A DNA stretch of 64,000 bases from Aeromonas enteropelogenes (GTDB lineage: Bacteria > Pseudomonadota > Gammaproteobacteria > Enterobacterales > Aeromonadaceae): the NCBI RefSeq assembly GCF_000819845.1, contig NZ_CDCG01000046.1, positions 124,001 through 188,000 on the forward strand. Direction: 5' to 3'. This document shows, one piece after another, positions 41,884-51,891 of this stretch. The notes under the pieces are model-generated. The model made no database searches. It worked only from the letters and a program-made list of their open reading frames with translations, and had not been told where the DNA came from. The position numbers and the translations under genes are program-made. How positions within the stretch are numbered: position 1 is the stretch's first letter; every line of letters starts with the position of its first letter.

Positions 41884-43431
41884 TTACTTCTTGCCGATCC
41901 CGTATTCCCGCAACTTGTTGGCGATGGCGGTATGCGACACACCCAGCCGTTTGGCGAGCTGGCGGGTCGACGGGAAGGCCGGATAGAGCCGTGCCAGCAA
42001 CTGACTCTCGAAGCGCTTCACCGCATCGTCGAGATCCCCCTCGAACCACTCGTCAATAAGCGGCATGGCCTCGGCGGCCACCGGCAGATCGATCTGCTCG
42101 GGACCCAGCTCATCCCCTTCCAGCAGGGTCATGGCCCGATAAAGACAGTTGCGCAGCTGGCGCACGTTGCCGGGCCAGCGATAGGCGGTCAGGTAATCGG
42201 CCATGTTGCGGGTAAAGCGCGGACGCGGGCGCTGCAACTCGCTGGCAAAGCGGGAGACAAACTGCTGGGCCAGCGCCATGATGTCCGCCTTGCGCTCGCG
42301 CAGGGGAGGCAGACCCAGACTCAGCACGTTGAGGCGATAGTAGAGATCTTCCCGAAACTTGCCTTCATGCACCAGATCCAGCAGCTGTTTCTGGGTGGTG
42401 CAGATGAAGCGCACGTTGACCTTCACCTCCTGCTCGTCGCCCACCCGGCGAAATACCCCGTCCTGCAGCACTCGCAGAAACTTGGTCTGCAAATGGGGAG
42501 ACATGTCGCCGATCTCGTCCAGCATCAGGGTGCCGCCGCTCGCCAGTTCCAGCACGCCGCGCTTGCCCTCGGTGTTGTTGCCAAAGGCGCCGGGGGCATA
42601 GCCAAACAGCTCGCTCTCGGCCACGTTGTCCGGCATGGCGGCACAGTTGAGGGCCATGAAGGGGTGGCTGGAGCGCAGGCTGGCGCCGTGACAGGCGCGA
42701 GCCAACAGCTCTTTGCCGGTGCCGGTCTCGCCGACAATGAGCAGCGGGGCATCCTGCATCGCCAGCTTGCGGGCCTGGGCCAGTACCTCTTTCATCTTGG
42801 GGCTTTCGGCCTGCAGATGCTCAAAGCCCCCTACTTCCACCGCATGGAGGGCGCTGAAATGCATGCCGACCCGACGGGCGGACTTGAGTACCACCACGGC
42901 GCCGGCCAGGGCCTGTTTGCCCTTCTCCTCGGCCACGAACAGCGGCATCAGATCCGCCAGATACTCCTCGCCATGGATGGTGAGTTTGCAGGTCTGGGGC
43001 TTGATCTCGCTCGCCTCCAGCCAGCGACCGAAGGAGAAGCCCTTGACCAGGGAGCCCAGCGCCACGCCGCGCACCTCCTCCACCGGCAGGCCGAGGGTGG
43101 TGAGCGCCGACTGGTTGGCCTGGGTCACCTTGCCCTTGCTGTCGAGGGAGAAGACCAGATCCGGCAACGCCTTGAGCAGCGCCTCGATCTCGTGGTGTTC
43201 CCGTTCGGAGGGCATGTAGGGGATGGTCTTGACGTCATAGACGCCGGGAATGCGGCGGATCTCCGGCATCAGGTGCTGGAAATCGCGAAACTCCAGCTCG
43301 GGAAAGTTGAGATAGATGATGCCTGAGGTATCGATTTCGATGCCGCGCAGATCGATGTTGTGCTCCACCAGGCGGTCGAGCAGTTCCCGGGTCAGGCCCA
43401 GGCGGTCTTCACAGCTGACTTCAAGACGCAT
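41884..43431 (-). CDS. tyrR: Transcriptional regulator TyrR
   Basis: Regulator of aromatic amino-acid synthesis, transport and catabolism. 515 residues. ACT domain (1-75, MRLEVSCEDRLGLTRELLDRL), PAS (about 80-180), AAA+ domain (GETGTGKELLARACH; MLDEIGDMSP), C-terminal HTH (STRQLAKRLGVSHTAIANKLREYG) nearly identical to E. coli. The sigma-54 contact loop GAFTGA is GAFGNN, so like E. coli TyrR it should act on sigma-70 promoters, unlike Pseudomonas PhhR. The start at 43431 follows GGAAG; a GTG at 43440 is badly spaced. Downstream of phhA-phhB on the same strand. Confidence 0.95.
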   Translation of the reverse strand: MRLEVSCEDRLGLTRELLDRLVEHNIDLRGIEIDTSGIIYLNFPELEFRDFQHLMPEIRRIPGVYDVKTIPYMPSEREHHEIEALLKALPDLVFSLDSKGKVTQANQSALTTLGLPVEEVRGVALGSLVKGFSFGRWLEASEIKPQTCKLTIHGEEYLADLMPLFVAEEKGKQALAGAVVVLKSARRVGMHFSALHAVEVGGFEHLQAESPKMKEVLAQARKLAMQDAPLLIVGETGTGKELLARACHGASLRSSHPFMALNCAAMPDNVAESELFGYAPGAFGNNTEGKRGVLELASGGTLMLDEIGDMSPHLQTKFLRVLQDGVFRRVGDEQEVKVNVRFICTTQKQLLDLVHEGKFREDLYYRLNVLSLGLPPLRERKADIMALAQQFVSRFASELQRPRPRFTRNMADYLTAYRWPGNVRQLRNCLYRAMTLLEGDELGPEQIDLPVAAEAMPLIDEWFEGDLDDAVKRFESQLLARLYPAFPSTRQLAKRLGVSHTAIANKLREYGIGKK

Positions 43432-43518
43432 TCGGGACACACTTCCTAGCTAACTCTATGAATGACGGGATAATACAGACTCGCCCCCCCCAGTGCGAGC
43501 GCCAGCCCATAAAAATGC

Positions 43519-43548
43519 GGGCCTACCCCGCTTTCGCCGGGCAGGCCC
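43519..43548 (-). terminator. Terminator between the phhB remnant and tyrR
   Basis: GGGCCT-A-CCC...GGG-C-AGGCCC hairpin; on the minus strand followed by GCATTTTTATGG. Confidence 0.6.
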
Positions 43549-43565
43549 AGGTCAACCCATGACGC

Positions 43566-43686
43566 TTATTTGAGCAGCTGATCGGTGCACACCGCCATGA
43601 TGAAATCGTTGCGGTGCAGCTCCCCAATTTTGTGGATCCACCAACTCACGGTCACCATATCGCCCACTCGATGAGTGGTGGCGTCT
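43566..43686 (-). pseudogene. Truncated tandem copy of the phhB 3' end
   Basis: Begins right after the phhB stop codon. From 43656 down to 43566 it encodes [20 protein letters not shown] then AVCTDQLLK and a TAA, matching the last 29 residues of PhhB at 24 positions. The offset between the two copies is 121 bp, so the frame differs. An ATG at 43658 would give 30 residues but has no good ribosome-binding site. Most base differences look synonymous. It is either a decayed partial duplication or the leftover tail of a replaced orthologue. Confidence 0.75.
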
Positions 43687-44025
43687 TCACTTCAGCAGCT
43701 CATCCGTGCGTGCCGCCATGATGAAGTCGTTACGGTGCAACCCGCCGATCTTGTGGGTCCACCAGCTGACAGTGACCTTGCCCCACTCGGTCAGGATGGC
43801 CGGATGATGAAACTCCGCCTCTGCCAGCTCGCCGAGCCGGTTGGTGAAGGTCAGCGCCTCCTTGAAGTTGCGAAAGACGAATTCGCGCCTCAGCTGCAGC
43901 GCCCCCTCCACGACCAGCGGCTGCCAGTCGGGGATGAGATGCATCAGTTCGCTCAGCTCCTGATCGCTGACTTTGGGGGCATCGGCGCGGCACGCTTCAC
44001 ACTGCTGGCTCGCCAGTTCGGACAT
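43687..44025 (-). CDS. phhB: Pterin-4-alpha-carbinolamine dehydratase
   Basis: Regenerates the tetrahydropterin cofactor of phenylalanine hydroxylase. 112 residues. Landmarks: [22 protein letters not shown], the catalytic [22 protein letters not shown] and [18 protein letters not shown]. Start at 44025 behind AAGGAGAG. 51 bp downstream of phhA. The 3' end is repeated just downstream (43566-43686). Confidence 0.93.
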   Translation of the reverse strand: MSELASQQCEACRADAPKVSDQELSELMHLIPDWQPLVVEGALQLRREFVFRNFKEALTFTNRLGELAEAEFHHPAILTEWGKVTVSWWTHKIGGLHRNDFIMAARTDELLK

Positions 44026-44076
44026 GGGACTCTCCTTGTTACTCTCTTGATGGGGATCACGAAAAACCGGTGACAT

Positions 44077-44871
44077 TCAGCTCGCCTGCTTGCCCGCGGC
44101 GGGGGCAAAGCGTGGCGGGCGCAAGCCAAGGCGTTTGGCCTCGGCCAGCGCGGCCAAGATCTCCTCCCCGGTCAGTCGGTAGAGGATATCGAGGCTTGGC
44201 AGCACAAAATAGGTGGGCTGCATGATATCGATGCGATAAGGGGTGCGCAGCACCTCGAGCAGGTCGAAGGGTTGCAACAGCGGCTGGCCCGAGAGGGCAT
44301 AGGCGGTCTCGCCGATGGAGGAGAGAATGCCCCCGCCGTAGATCCGAAGACCCGCCGGGCTTTCGATCAGGCCAAACTCCACAGTGAACCAGTAAAGGCG
44401 CGCCAGAAAGACCCGCTCCTCCTTGCTGGCCTTCTGCCCCAGCTGGCCATAAAGATGAGTGAAGTGGGCAAAAGCGGGATTGGTCAGCATGGCGCAGTGA
44501 CCGAAGATCTCGTGAAAGATATCCGGCTCCTGCAGGTAGTCGAGCTCGTCCCGATGGCGAATGAAGGTCGCCACCGGAAACTGGCGATTGGCCAGCAGGG
44601 CGAAGAAGCGATCGAACGAGATGAGGGCAGGTACCGCGGCCACCGACCAGCCGGTGACCTCTTGCAACACGGCGTTGATCTCTGCCAACTGGGGGATGCG
44701 ATCCCGGGGCAGGCCGAGGCGGGCTAGCCCCGCCAGGTACTCATCGCACGCCCTCCCCTCCAGCGCCTCGAGTTGGCGGGCGATCAGGATCTGCCAGGTG
44801 CCATGATCTTCATCCGGGTAGTGAATGACGCCCCGGGCATCCGGCTGATATGCGGTGTAAAGCGTTGTCAT
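44077..44871 (-). CDS. phhA: Phenylalanine 4-hydroxylase
   Basis: Iron- and tetrahydropterin-dependent conversion of phenylalanine to tyrosine. 264 residues, the single catalytic domain of bacterial enzymes. Iron ligands are both His of DIFHEIFGHCAML and the Glu of YWFTVEFGL. GGGILSSIGETAYAL is also conserved. Forms phhAB with its cofactor-recycling partner. A TyrR-box-like site lies at 44982-44999, which suggests control by the neighbouring TyrR. Confidence 0.95.
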   Translation of the reverse strand: MTTLYTAYQPDARGVIHYPDEDHGTWQILIARQLEALEGRACDEYLAGLARLGLPRDRIPQLAEINAVLQEVTGWSVAAVPALISFDRFFALLANRQFPVATFIRHRDELDYLQEPDIFHEIFGHCAMLTNPAFAHFTHLYGQLGQKASKEERVFLARLYWFTVEFGLIESPAGLRIYGGGILSSIGETAYALSGQPLLQPFDLLEVLRTPYRIDIMQPTYFVLPSLDILYRLTGEEILAALAEAKRLGLRPPRFAPAAGKQAS

Positions 44872-44949
44872 AGCGGTTCCATCTCTCGGCCCGGTGCGGG
44901 CTCCCTGACACTCTCTTGATCACTGTAACGTTTCGCCCCGCAAAAAAGC

Positions 44950-44969
44950 AGCCGACCCGAGGGTCGGCT
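44950..44969 (-). terminator. Terminator after the aldehyde dehydrogenase gene
   Basis: AGCCGACCC-GA-GGGTCGGCT; on the minus strand followed by GCTTTTTTG. Confidence 0.8.
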
Positions 44970-44981
44970 GGTGGCAACAAA

Positions 44982-44999
44982 TGTAAATAATTTGTGACA
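44982..44999 (-). promoter_or_regulatory. TyrR-box-like operator upstream of phhA
   Basis: Read on the minus strand: TGTCAC-N6-TTTACA, against the consensus TGTAAA-N6-TTTACA (10 of 12). It lies between the upstream gene's stop and the phhA start, with tyrR three genes downstream. Confidence 0.5.
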
Positions 45000-45017
45000 A
45001 CCATTCTAACTAGGCTG

Positions 45018-46448
45018 CTAGAGCTTGACCATGATGTGGCGCGGCACCGTGTAGTCCTCCAGGGCGTAGAGGGAGAGATCCTTGCCGTAGCCGGACATCT
45101 TCATGCCGCCGTGTGGCATCTCGGAGGTGAGCATGAAGTGGGTGTTGATCCAGGTGCAGCCGTACTGCAGGTGGCTGGCCACCTTGCTGGCAAGGCCGAG
45201 ATCCCGGGTCCAGACCGAGCTGGCGAGGCCGTAGTCGGAGTCGTTGGCCCACTGCACCACCTGCTCGGCGTCGGTGAAGCGGGTCACCGACACCACGGGG
45301 CCGAACACCTCCCGCCGCACGATCTCATCCTCCTGACGGGCATGGGCGATCAGGGTCGGCTCGAAGAAGAAGCCGTTGCCGGGGCGGATCTTGCCTCCCG
45401 CCGTCACCTCCACGTGGCCGCTGCTTTGGGCCCGTTCCACGAAGCTGGCCACCCGGTTGCGCTGCCGGTCAGAGATGAGCGGCCCCATCTCCACTCCCTC
45501 CTCGCGCGGGCCGCCCACCTTGATGGAGGCCACCGCATCCGTCATGGCGGCGACGAACTTGTCGTAGATCTTGCCCTGGGCATAGATGCGGCAGGCGGCG
45601 GTGCAATCCTGGCCGGCGTTGTAGAAGCCAAAGGTGCGAATGCCCGCCACCACGGCCTCCAGATCCGCATCGTCGAAGATGATGACCGGCGCCTTGCCCC
45701 CCAGCTCCAGGTGGGTGCGCTTCATGGTGCGGGCGGCGCTCTGCAGGATCTTCTGGCCGGTGGCGATGTCACCGGTCAGCGACACCATGCGCACCAGCGG
45801 GTGCTCCACCAGCGGTGCCCCCACGCTCTCGCCCCGGCCGCAGACGATGTTGATGACGCCGCGGGGGAAGATCTCGCTGGCGATCTCCGCCAGGCGCAGG
45901 GCGGTGAGGGGGGTCTGCTCGGAGGGCTTGAGCACCACTGTATTGCCGGCGGCGAGCACCGGGGCCATCTTCCAGGCCGCCATCATCAGCGGATAGTTCC
46001 AGGGGGCGATACTGCCAACCACGCCGATGGGGTCGCGGCGGATCATGCTGGTGTGCCCCTCGATGTACTCCCCCGCCAGCGGTCCCTGCAGGCAGCGGGC
46101 GGCGCCGGCGAAGAAGCGGAAGCAGTCCACCACCGCCGGCAGCTCATCGTTCAGCACCGCCAGATAGGGCTTGCCGCAGTTGAGGGATTCAAGGGCCGCA
46201 AACTCCTCGGCGTGGCGCTCGATGGCATCGGCCAGACGCAGCAGCAGGGTGCTGCGTTGGGCCGGGGTGGTGCGGCTCCACTGGGCGAAGGCGCGCTGGG
46301 CGCCGTTCACCGCCCGGTTCACCTGCTCGAACGAGGCTTCTGGTACCGAGGCGAGAAGTTCCCCGGTGGCCGGGTTGAGGATGGGCTCGGCCGGGCCGTC
46401 ACCGGTGACGAACTGGCCATCGATCAAGAGTTGGGTAGAGAGTTTCAT
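45018..46448 (-). CDS. patD: Aldehyde dehydrogenase, probable gamma-aminobutyraldehyde dehydrogenase
   Basis: NAD(P)-dependent aldehyde dehydrogenase of 476 residues. Catalytic Cys in [17 protein letters not shown], general-base Glu in [18 protein letters not shown], cofactor region [14 protein letters not shown] and [12 protein letters not shown]. Its place as last gene after ydcSTUV-like transporter genes equals E. coli ydcSTUV-patD, where PatD oxidises 4-aminobutanal from putrescine to GABA. The substrate is inferred from this context. Start at 46448 ([14 protein letters not shown]). Confidence 0.85.
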   Translation of the reverse strand: MKLSTQLLIDGQFVTGDGPAEPILNPATGELLASVPEASFEQVNRAVNGAQRAFAQWSRTTPAQRSTLLLRLADAIERHAEEFAALESLNCGKPYLAVLNDELPAVVDCFRFFAGAARCLQGPLAGEYIEGHTSMIRRDPIGVVGSIAPWNYPLMMAAWKMAPVLAAGNTVVLKPSEQTPLTALRLAEIASEIFPRGVINIVCGRGESVGAPLVEHPLVRMVSLTGDIATGQKILQSAARTMKRTHLELGGKAPVIIFDDADLEAVVAGIRTFGFYNAGQDCTAACRIYAQGKIYDKFVAAMTDAVASIKVGGPREEGVEMGPLISDRQRNRVASFVERAQSSGHVEVTAGGKIRPGNGFFFEPTLIAHARQEDEIVRREVFGPVVSVTRFTDAEQVVQWANDSDYGLASSVWTRDLGLASKVASHLQYGCTWINTHFMLTSEMPHGGMKMSGYGKDLSLYALEDYTVPRHIMVKL

Positions 46449-46477
46449 GGTTGCATCCTTGCGCACGCGTTGAGTCG

Positions 46478-47311
46478 TTATTTGCCACTGCCGGCGACGT
46501 CCTGGCCGTCGCGGGTGAGGTAGTAGGCAAGCAGAATGGGAATGGTGGTGAAGGCCACTATGATGAGCGCCACCACGTTGGTGACCGGCCTGTCCCGTGG
46601 CCGGATCAGCTCCTGATACATCCAGATCGGCAGCGTGGTCTGCTGGCCGGCGGTGAAGGTGGTGACGATCACCTCGTCAAAGCTCAGCGCGAACGCCAGC
46701 ATGCCCCCCGCCAGCAGGGCGGTGGCGAGGTTGGGCAGGATCACGTAGCGCAGAGTCTGGAAGCCGTCGGCGCCGAGATCCATCGACGCCTCGATGAGGC
46801 TCTGATTGGTACGGCGAAAGCGCGCCAGGGCATTGTTGTAGACCACCACCACGCAGAAGGTGGCGTGACCGATGACGATGGTCCAGAAGCTGAAGGGGAT
46901 CTCCATCACCCCATAGGCGGAGCGCAGCGCTATGCCGGTGACGATGCCGGGCAGGGCGATGGGCAGCACCAGCAAGAGCGACACCACCTCCTGGCCGAAG
47001 AAGCGGCTGCGGGCGATGGCCCCCACCGCCAGGGTGCCGAGTACCATGGCCACCAAGGTAGCAAGCCCGGCCACCTCCAGCGACAGCTGGATGGCGCGCC
47101 ACACATCGGGGCGGTTGAGGGTCACCTCGAACCACTTGAGGGTGAGCCCGGGGGGCGGGAACTGGTAGCTCTTGCTCTCGCTGGTGAAGGCGTAGAGGAA
47201 GATGAACAGGATCGGAAAGTGCAGGAACAGGAGACCGCCGATGGCCGCGTACTTGAGCAGGCCGGAAGGCTGGCTGCCATGGTCCCGTTTCATGGAGGTA
47301 TTAGAGCGCAT
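46478..47311 (-). CDS. ydcV: ABC transporter permease, YdcV-like
   Basis: Inner-membrane permease of the PotC type, 277 residues, six predicted helices. EAA loop [22 protein letters not shown] contacts the ATPase. The start at 47311 lies inside the end of ydcU (11-bp overlap); a second start at 47293 is possible but has no better ribosome-binding site. Part of a polyamine/opine-family importer. Confidence 0.87.
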   Translation of the reverse strand: MRSNTSMKRDHGSQPSGLLKYAAIGGLLFLHFPILFIFLYAFTSESKSYQFPPPGLTLKWFEVTLNRPDVWRAIQLSLEVAGLATLVAMVLGTLAVGAIARSRFFGQEVVSLLLVLPIALPGIVTGIALRSAYGVMEIPFSFWTIVIGHATFCVVVVYNNALARFRRTNQSLIEASMDLGADGFQTLRYVILPNLATALLAGGMLAFALSFDEVIVTTFTAGQQTTLPIWMYQELIRPRDRPVTNVVALIIVAFTTIPILLAYYLTRDGQDVAGSGK

Positions 47312-48265
47312 CGAAGGCCCCCAGGCGTTTCGCGATGGTGAGGTAGATGGCGATGATGAGGATGGGCACCAGCGAGAAGGCGGCGGCGAAGGGCAGGTTG
47401 CCCGCCGTGCCCTGCTGCATGTAGACCACCTGACCTATGTACATGGTGGAGTTGCCTATGATGCCGGGGATGATGTAGTCCCCCAGCGTCAGAGAAAAGG
47501 TGAAGATGGAGCCCGCCACCACGCCGGGCAGGGCCAGCGGCAGGATCAGGGTGCGAAAGGTCTGGGCCGGGGTGGCGCCGAGATCGCCGCTCGCCTCCAG
47601 CAGGGAGCGCGGGATCCGCTCCACCGCCGCCTGGATGGGCAGGATCATGAAGGGCAACCAGACGTAGACGAACACGATGAAGGTGCCGATGCGGGAGAAG
47701 GAGAGCGACGGCCCGCCGATCACCGGCAGCGAGAGGATGGCGTCCAGCAGCCAGTCCAGCCCCAGGGTGTCTGCCAGCCAGCTGATGACCCCCTCCTTGG
47801 CCAGGATCAGCTTCCAGGCGTAGACCCGCACCAGATAGCTGGACCAGAGCGGCAACATGATGCCGACGTAGAACAGGGCCCGGGTCTTGCCGCTGGTGTA
47901 GCGCGCCATATAGTAGGCCACCGGGAAGCCGAGCAGGGCGCAGGCCAGGGTCACCAGCAGCGACATGCCGACGGTGCGCAGGATCACGTCCAGGTTCTCC
48001 GCCCGCAGCAGGGCAACGAAGTTCTGCAGGCCCAGCTCGTGGCGGATCTGGCCGCTGAACTCGTCCAGCCCGAAGAAGGCGTTGGAGAGCAGCATCAGCA
48101 GGGAGCCCACATAGATGATGCCGAGCCAGAGCAGGGGCGGCCCCAGCAGGATGGCCAGCAGCAGGCCGGAGCGACCGTAGAGCAGGGTGGAGAGGCGCCG
48201 CAGCGACCTGACGCGAACGGAGTCGGTAGCGTGGCTCATGGCAAGGCTCGCACTGTGGGGGGCGC

Positions 48266-48269
<4 letters not shown>
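47301..48269 (-). CDS. ydcU: ABC transporter permease, YdcU-like
   Basis: PotB-type permease, 322 residues, six helices after a 30-residue cytoplasmic N-terminus. EAA loop [24 protein letters not shown]. Its ATG overlaps the stop of the ATPase gene (ATGA), and its 3' end overlaps ydcV. Confidence 0.87.
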
Positions 48270-49279
<1,010 letters not shown>

Positions 49280-49352
49280 GGTTCGTCCTTGTCTATGGGA
49301 AGCGGACCGGACGCCTGTCCGGCCCTGTGGTTACAGCATTGCCAAGTCTGGA

Positions 49353-49452
49353 TCAGCGGCCACCCAGGATGGCGATATAGTCCGAGACCCAGCGATAGCA
49401 CAGAGGACACGCAGGTCCCCTGCCGCTGGGATACGGCCTTGTTCTACCAGCA
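49353..49452 (-). pseudogene. Truncated tandem copy of the ydcS 3' end
   Basis: Repeats the end of ydcS with a 100-bp offset: YRWVSDYIAILGGR followed by TGA, identical in protein but with synonymous base changes (for example TAT for TAC, GCC for GCT). Homology fades after about 57 bp (49353-49410). It sits in the gap between ydcS and ydcT and has no start of its own. Confidence 0.75.
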
Positions 49453-50598
49453 TCAGCGGCCACCCAGGATAGCGATATAGTCCGAGACCCAGCGGTAATA
49501 CGGCACGCAGGTTCCCTGGCTCTTGCACTGGGAGACGGGAGTTCGCCAGAAGTGCACCCGATCGAAGTTGTCGATGCCGTTGGTCTTGCACCCCTCTTTC
49601 CCGAGCAGGGCATTTCCCTCGCAGGCGGCCGGCACCACGGGCACGGAACCGAACCAGGAGGCGAGATCCCCCTGCAACTTGTTGTTGAGGGAGTGCTCCA
49701 GCCACTGGTAGGCGCAGGTGAGGTTTTTGGCGCCACTGTGCACCATGCTGGTATCGGCCCAACCGGTGACCCCTTCCTTGGGCACCGTCGTGGCGACGGG
49801 CTGCTTGTCGGCGATCAGGGTATTGGCCTGGAACGGCCAGGAGTCGGAGGCCACCACCCCCTCGTTCTTGAAGTCATCGATCTGGACGAAGGCGTCGTGC
49901 CAGTAGCGTCCCACCAGCTGGCGTTGCTGGCGCAGCAGGTCGAGGGAGGCCTTGTACTGATCCTCGTTCAGTTCATACGGATCCTTGATACCGAGGGCCG
50001 GCTGATGGGTCATCAGATAGAGGGCCGCATCGGCAATGTGGATGGGGCCGTCAAACGCCTGCACCCGCCCCTTGTTGGACTTGCCGTCCGCCAGGGTCTG
50101 CTCCTCGAACACCACACTCCAGGAGTCTGGTGCCTTGGGGAACACCTTGGTGTTGTACATCAAGATGTTGCCTCCCCACTGGTAGGGCACGCCGTAGTGC
50201 TTGCCGTCCACCGTGTGCCAGGGAGCATTCTGCAGACGGGGATCTATCTTGCCGTAGCTCGGGATGAGCGCCAGGTTGAGCGCCTGGACCTTGCCACCGG
50301 CGATGAGGCGCAGGCTGGCGTCGCCGGAGGCGGTCACCAGATCGAAGCCCCCCTCGTTCATCAGTGCCACCATCTCGTCCGAGGTGGCGGCCGTCTTGAC
50401 GTTGACCTTGCAGCCGGTCTCTTTCTCGAAGCCGGTGACCCAGTCGTAATTCTTGTCGGTCTCGCCGCGTTCCACGTAGCCGGCCCAGGCCACTATGTTG
50501 AGCTGGCCTTCCCCCTTGCCGAGGGTGGTGGGGGCTGCCTGGGTCTGGCCTGCCAGCAGGGCGGGGATCAGGGCCAGGGTGAGGGGGGTCAGTTTCAT
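49453..50598 (-). CDS. ydcS: Periplasmic substrate-binding protein, YdcS-like
   Basis: 381 residues, the same as E. coli YdcS. Signal peptide cleaved after QAQA-type sequence (about residue 21). Very close to YdcS in AWAGYVERGETDKNYDWVTG, ATSDEMVALMNEGGFDLVTA, KGRVQAFDGPIHIADAALYL and the C-terminal DYIAILGGR. Two C-terminal Cys pairs. Binds a polyamine-like or related solute for the YdcTUV importer; E. coli YdcS is also reported as a polyhydroxybutyrate synthase. Its 3' end is partly duplicated downstream. Confidence 0.9.
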   Translation of the reverse strand: MKLTPLTLALIPALLAGQTQAAPTTLGKGEGQLNIVAWAGYVERGETDKNYDWVTGFEKETGCKVNVKTAATSDEMVALMNEGGFDLVTASGDASLRLIAGGKVQALNLALIPSYGKIDPRLQNAPWHTVDGKHYGVPYQWGGNILMYNTKVFPKAPDSWSVVFEEQTLADGKSNKGRVQAFDGPIHIADAALYLMTHQPALGIKDPYELNEDQYKASLDLLRQQRQLVGRYWHDAFVQIDDFKNEGVVASDSWPFQANTLIADKQPVATTVPKEGVTGWADTSMVHSGAKNLTCAYQWLEHSLNNKLQGDLASWFGSVPVVPAACEGNALLGKEGCKTNGIDNFDRVHFWRTPVSQCKSQGTCVPYYRWVSDYIAILGGR

Positions 50599-50790
50599 CT
50601 TGCTCTCCTTGCATGATTGGCAACCGTGGCGGCGCCACAGTAGGCATTAACATCCTGTTAACCAGTCATGAGCGTAGGAGAAGCCGGGAGCAATGAGAAT
50701 TTCAATTTTTAACGGCTTTGGTATCTGTAAAATCGATATCGAGTGCAGATGAATCTGATTTTTAGCGACAACCCCGCCTGATCCATTCGG

Positions 50791-51714
50791 TTAGCGGGAA
50801 GCCTGCTGGCGAGCCCGCAGCCGGCTCTGATCCCGCGCAATGTCGATAAACTCGCGGGCGGTCCACTCCAGCCGGGAGCCGCGTCGCCACACCAGGCCGA
50901 TGTCGATGGCGGGGATCGGCTCCTTGATGGCACGAGCCTCGACCCGCTCCTGCTCCAGCGACCAGGGGCGATAGGCAAAATCCGGCAGCAGGGCGACGCC
51001 GAGCTGGCTCGCCACCAGGCTGCGCACCGCTTCCACCGAGGCTGTGCGCAATACGGTGCGCGGCGCAACGCCGTAGCGACGCAGCCCGCCGCCGATGATC
51101 TGATCCAGCTGATCGGCGGTCAGCGAGATCATGGGCTCCTCCCCCAGCGCCTTGAGAGAAAGGGTCGACTCGGCGCAGAACGGGTGGTTGGCGGCAAGCC
51201 AGAGCCGCAGCGGCGAGCGAGTCAGCAGTTCGGTATCGAACGCCTCTTGGCGGATGGTGCGGTTGGTCATCAGGATCCCCACGTCCACCTCGCCGTTGAC
51301 GATCTGGTGCTCAAGATAGGGCTGCTCATCCTCCTTCACCTCGATCTGCACCGCCGGAAAGGCGCGGCGAAAGCGGCCGAGCGCCTCCGACAGGTAGTAA
51401 CCGGCCACCAAGGTCGTCACGCCGATAGTGAGCCGCCCCTGATCCTGCTGGGCCACCGCCTTGAGGGAGTGGCTGGCTTCGGTCATGGCGCCGAGGATGC
51501 GGCGAGCGTGCAGTAAAAACTGGTGGCCTTGGGTGGTGAGGCTGACCCCACGCGGGTTGCGATCGAACAGGGGGGCACCGAGCTCGGTCTCCAGCTCGCG
51601 GATGGCGCTGGTGACAGCCGACTGGGAAATATGCAACTCGGCGGCGGCGCGGCTCACTGAGAAGCTGTCGGCCACCGCCACAAAATAGCGGATCTGGCGA
51701 AAGGTAAAGTTCAT
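50791..51714 (-). CDS. LysR-family transcriptional regulator
   Basis: 307 residues. N-terminal winged HTH (RQIRYFVAVADSFSVSRAAAELHISQSAVTS, given for recognition as AAAELHISQSAVTSAIRELE), then a periplasmic-binding-type effector domain. It lies upstream of the ydcS operon on the same strand, 192 bp away, so a role in controlling that operon is likely but not shown. E. coli uses the unrelated YdcR at this locus. Confidence 0.88.
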   Translation of the reverse strand: MNFTFRQIRYFVAVADSFSVSRAAAELHISQSAVTSAIRELETELGAPLFDRNPRGVSLTTQGHQFLLHARRILGAMTEASHSLKAVAQQDQGRLTIGVTTLVAGYYLSEALGRFRRAFPAVQIEVKEDEQPYLEHQIVNGEVDVGILMTNRTIRQEAFDTELLTRSPLRLWLAANHPFCAESTLSLKALGEEPMISLTADQLDQIIGGGLRRYGVAPRTVLRTASVEAVRSLVASQLGVALLPDFAYRPWSLEQERVEARAIKEPIPAIDIGLVWRRGSRLEWTAREFIDIARDQSRLRARQQASR

Positions 51715-51823
51715 CTGGCATCCTTGCCGTAGAGCATCGGTCGAATGGCCAGCTTACCCGCAATGCTCGCCGGACAACAATGCACACAGGGATCACAGTT
51801 GCCGAACCGGAGGGCCAACACGA

Positions 51824-51863
51824 CGCATCCCCGCCACCCTTAAACAGGATCGGCGGGGATGCG
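51824..51863 (-). terminator. Strong hairpin after ycjF
   Basis: Perfect 12-bp stem CGCATCCCCGCC/GGCGGGGATGCG with a 16-nt loop, 28 bp past the ycjF stop. No T-run follows, so it may be a 3' stabiliser rather than a terminator. Confidence 0.5.
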
Positions 51864-51891
51864 ATGCTCCTCATGTCATCGAAAGGCAGGA

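Noticed and set aside
41860-43326. A 488-codon frame antisense to tyrR
   Set aside because: Shadow frame; the TyrR match on the other strand is unambiguous.
44994-46523. A 509-codon frame antisense to the aldehyde dehydrogenase
   Set aside because: His/Gly/Ala-rich shadow without any recognisable motif.
49307-49322. CCGGAC/GTCCGG repeat before ydcT
   Set aside because: Short GC palindrome of the kind expected by chance in this composition; not given as a feature.
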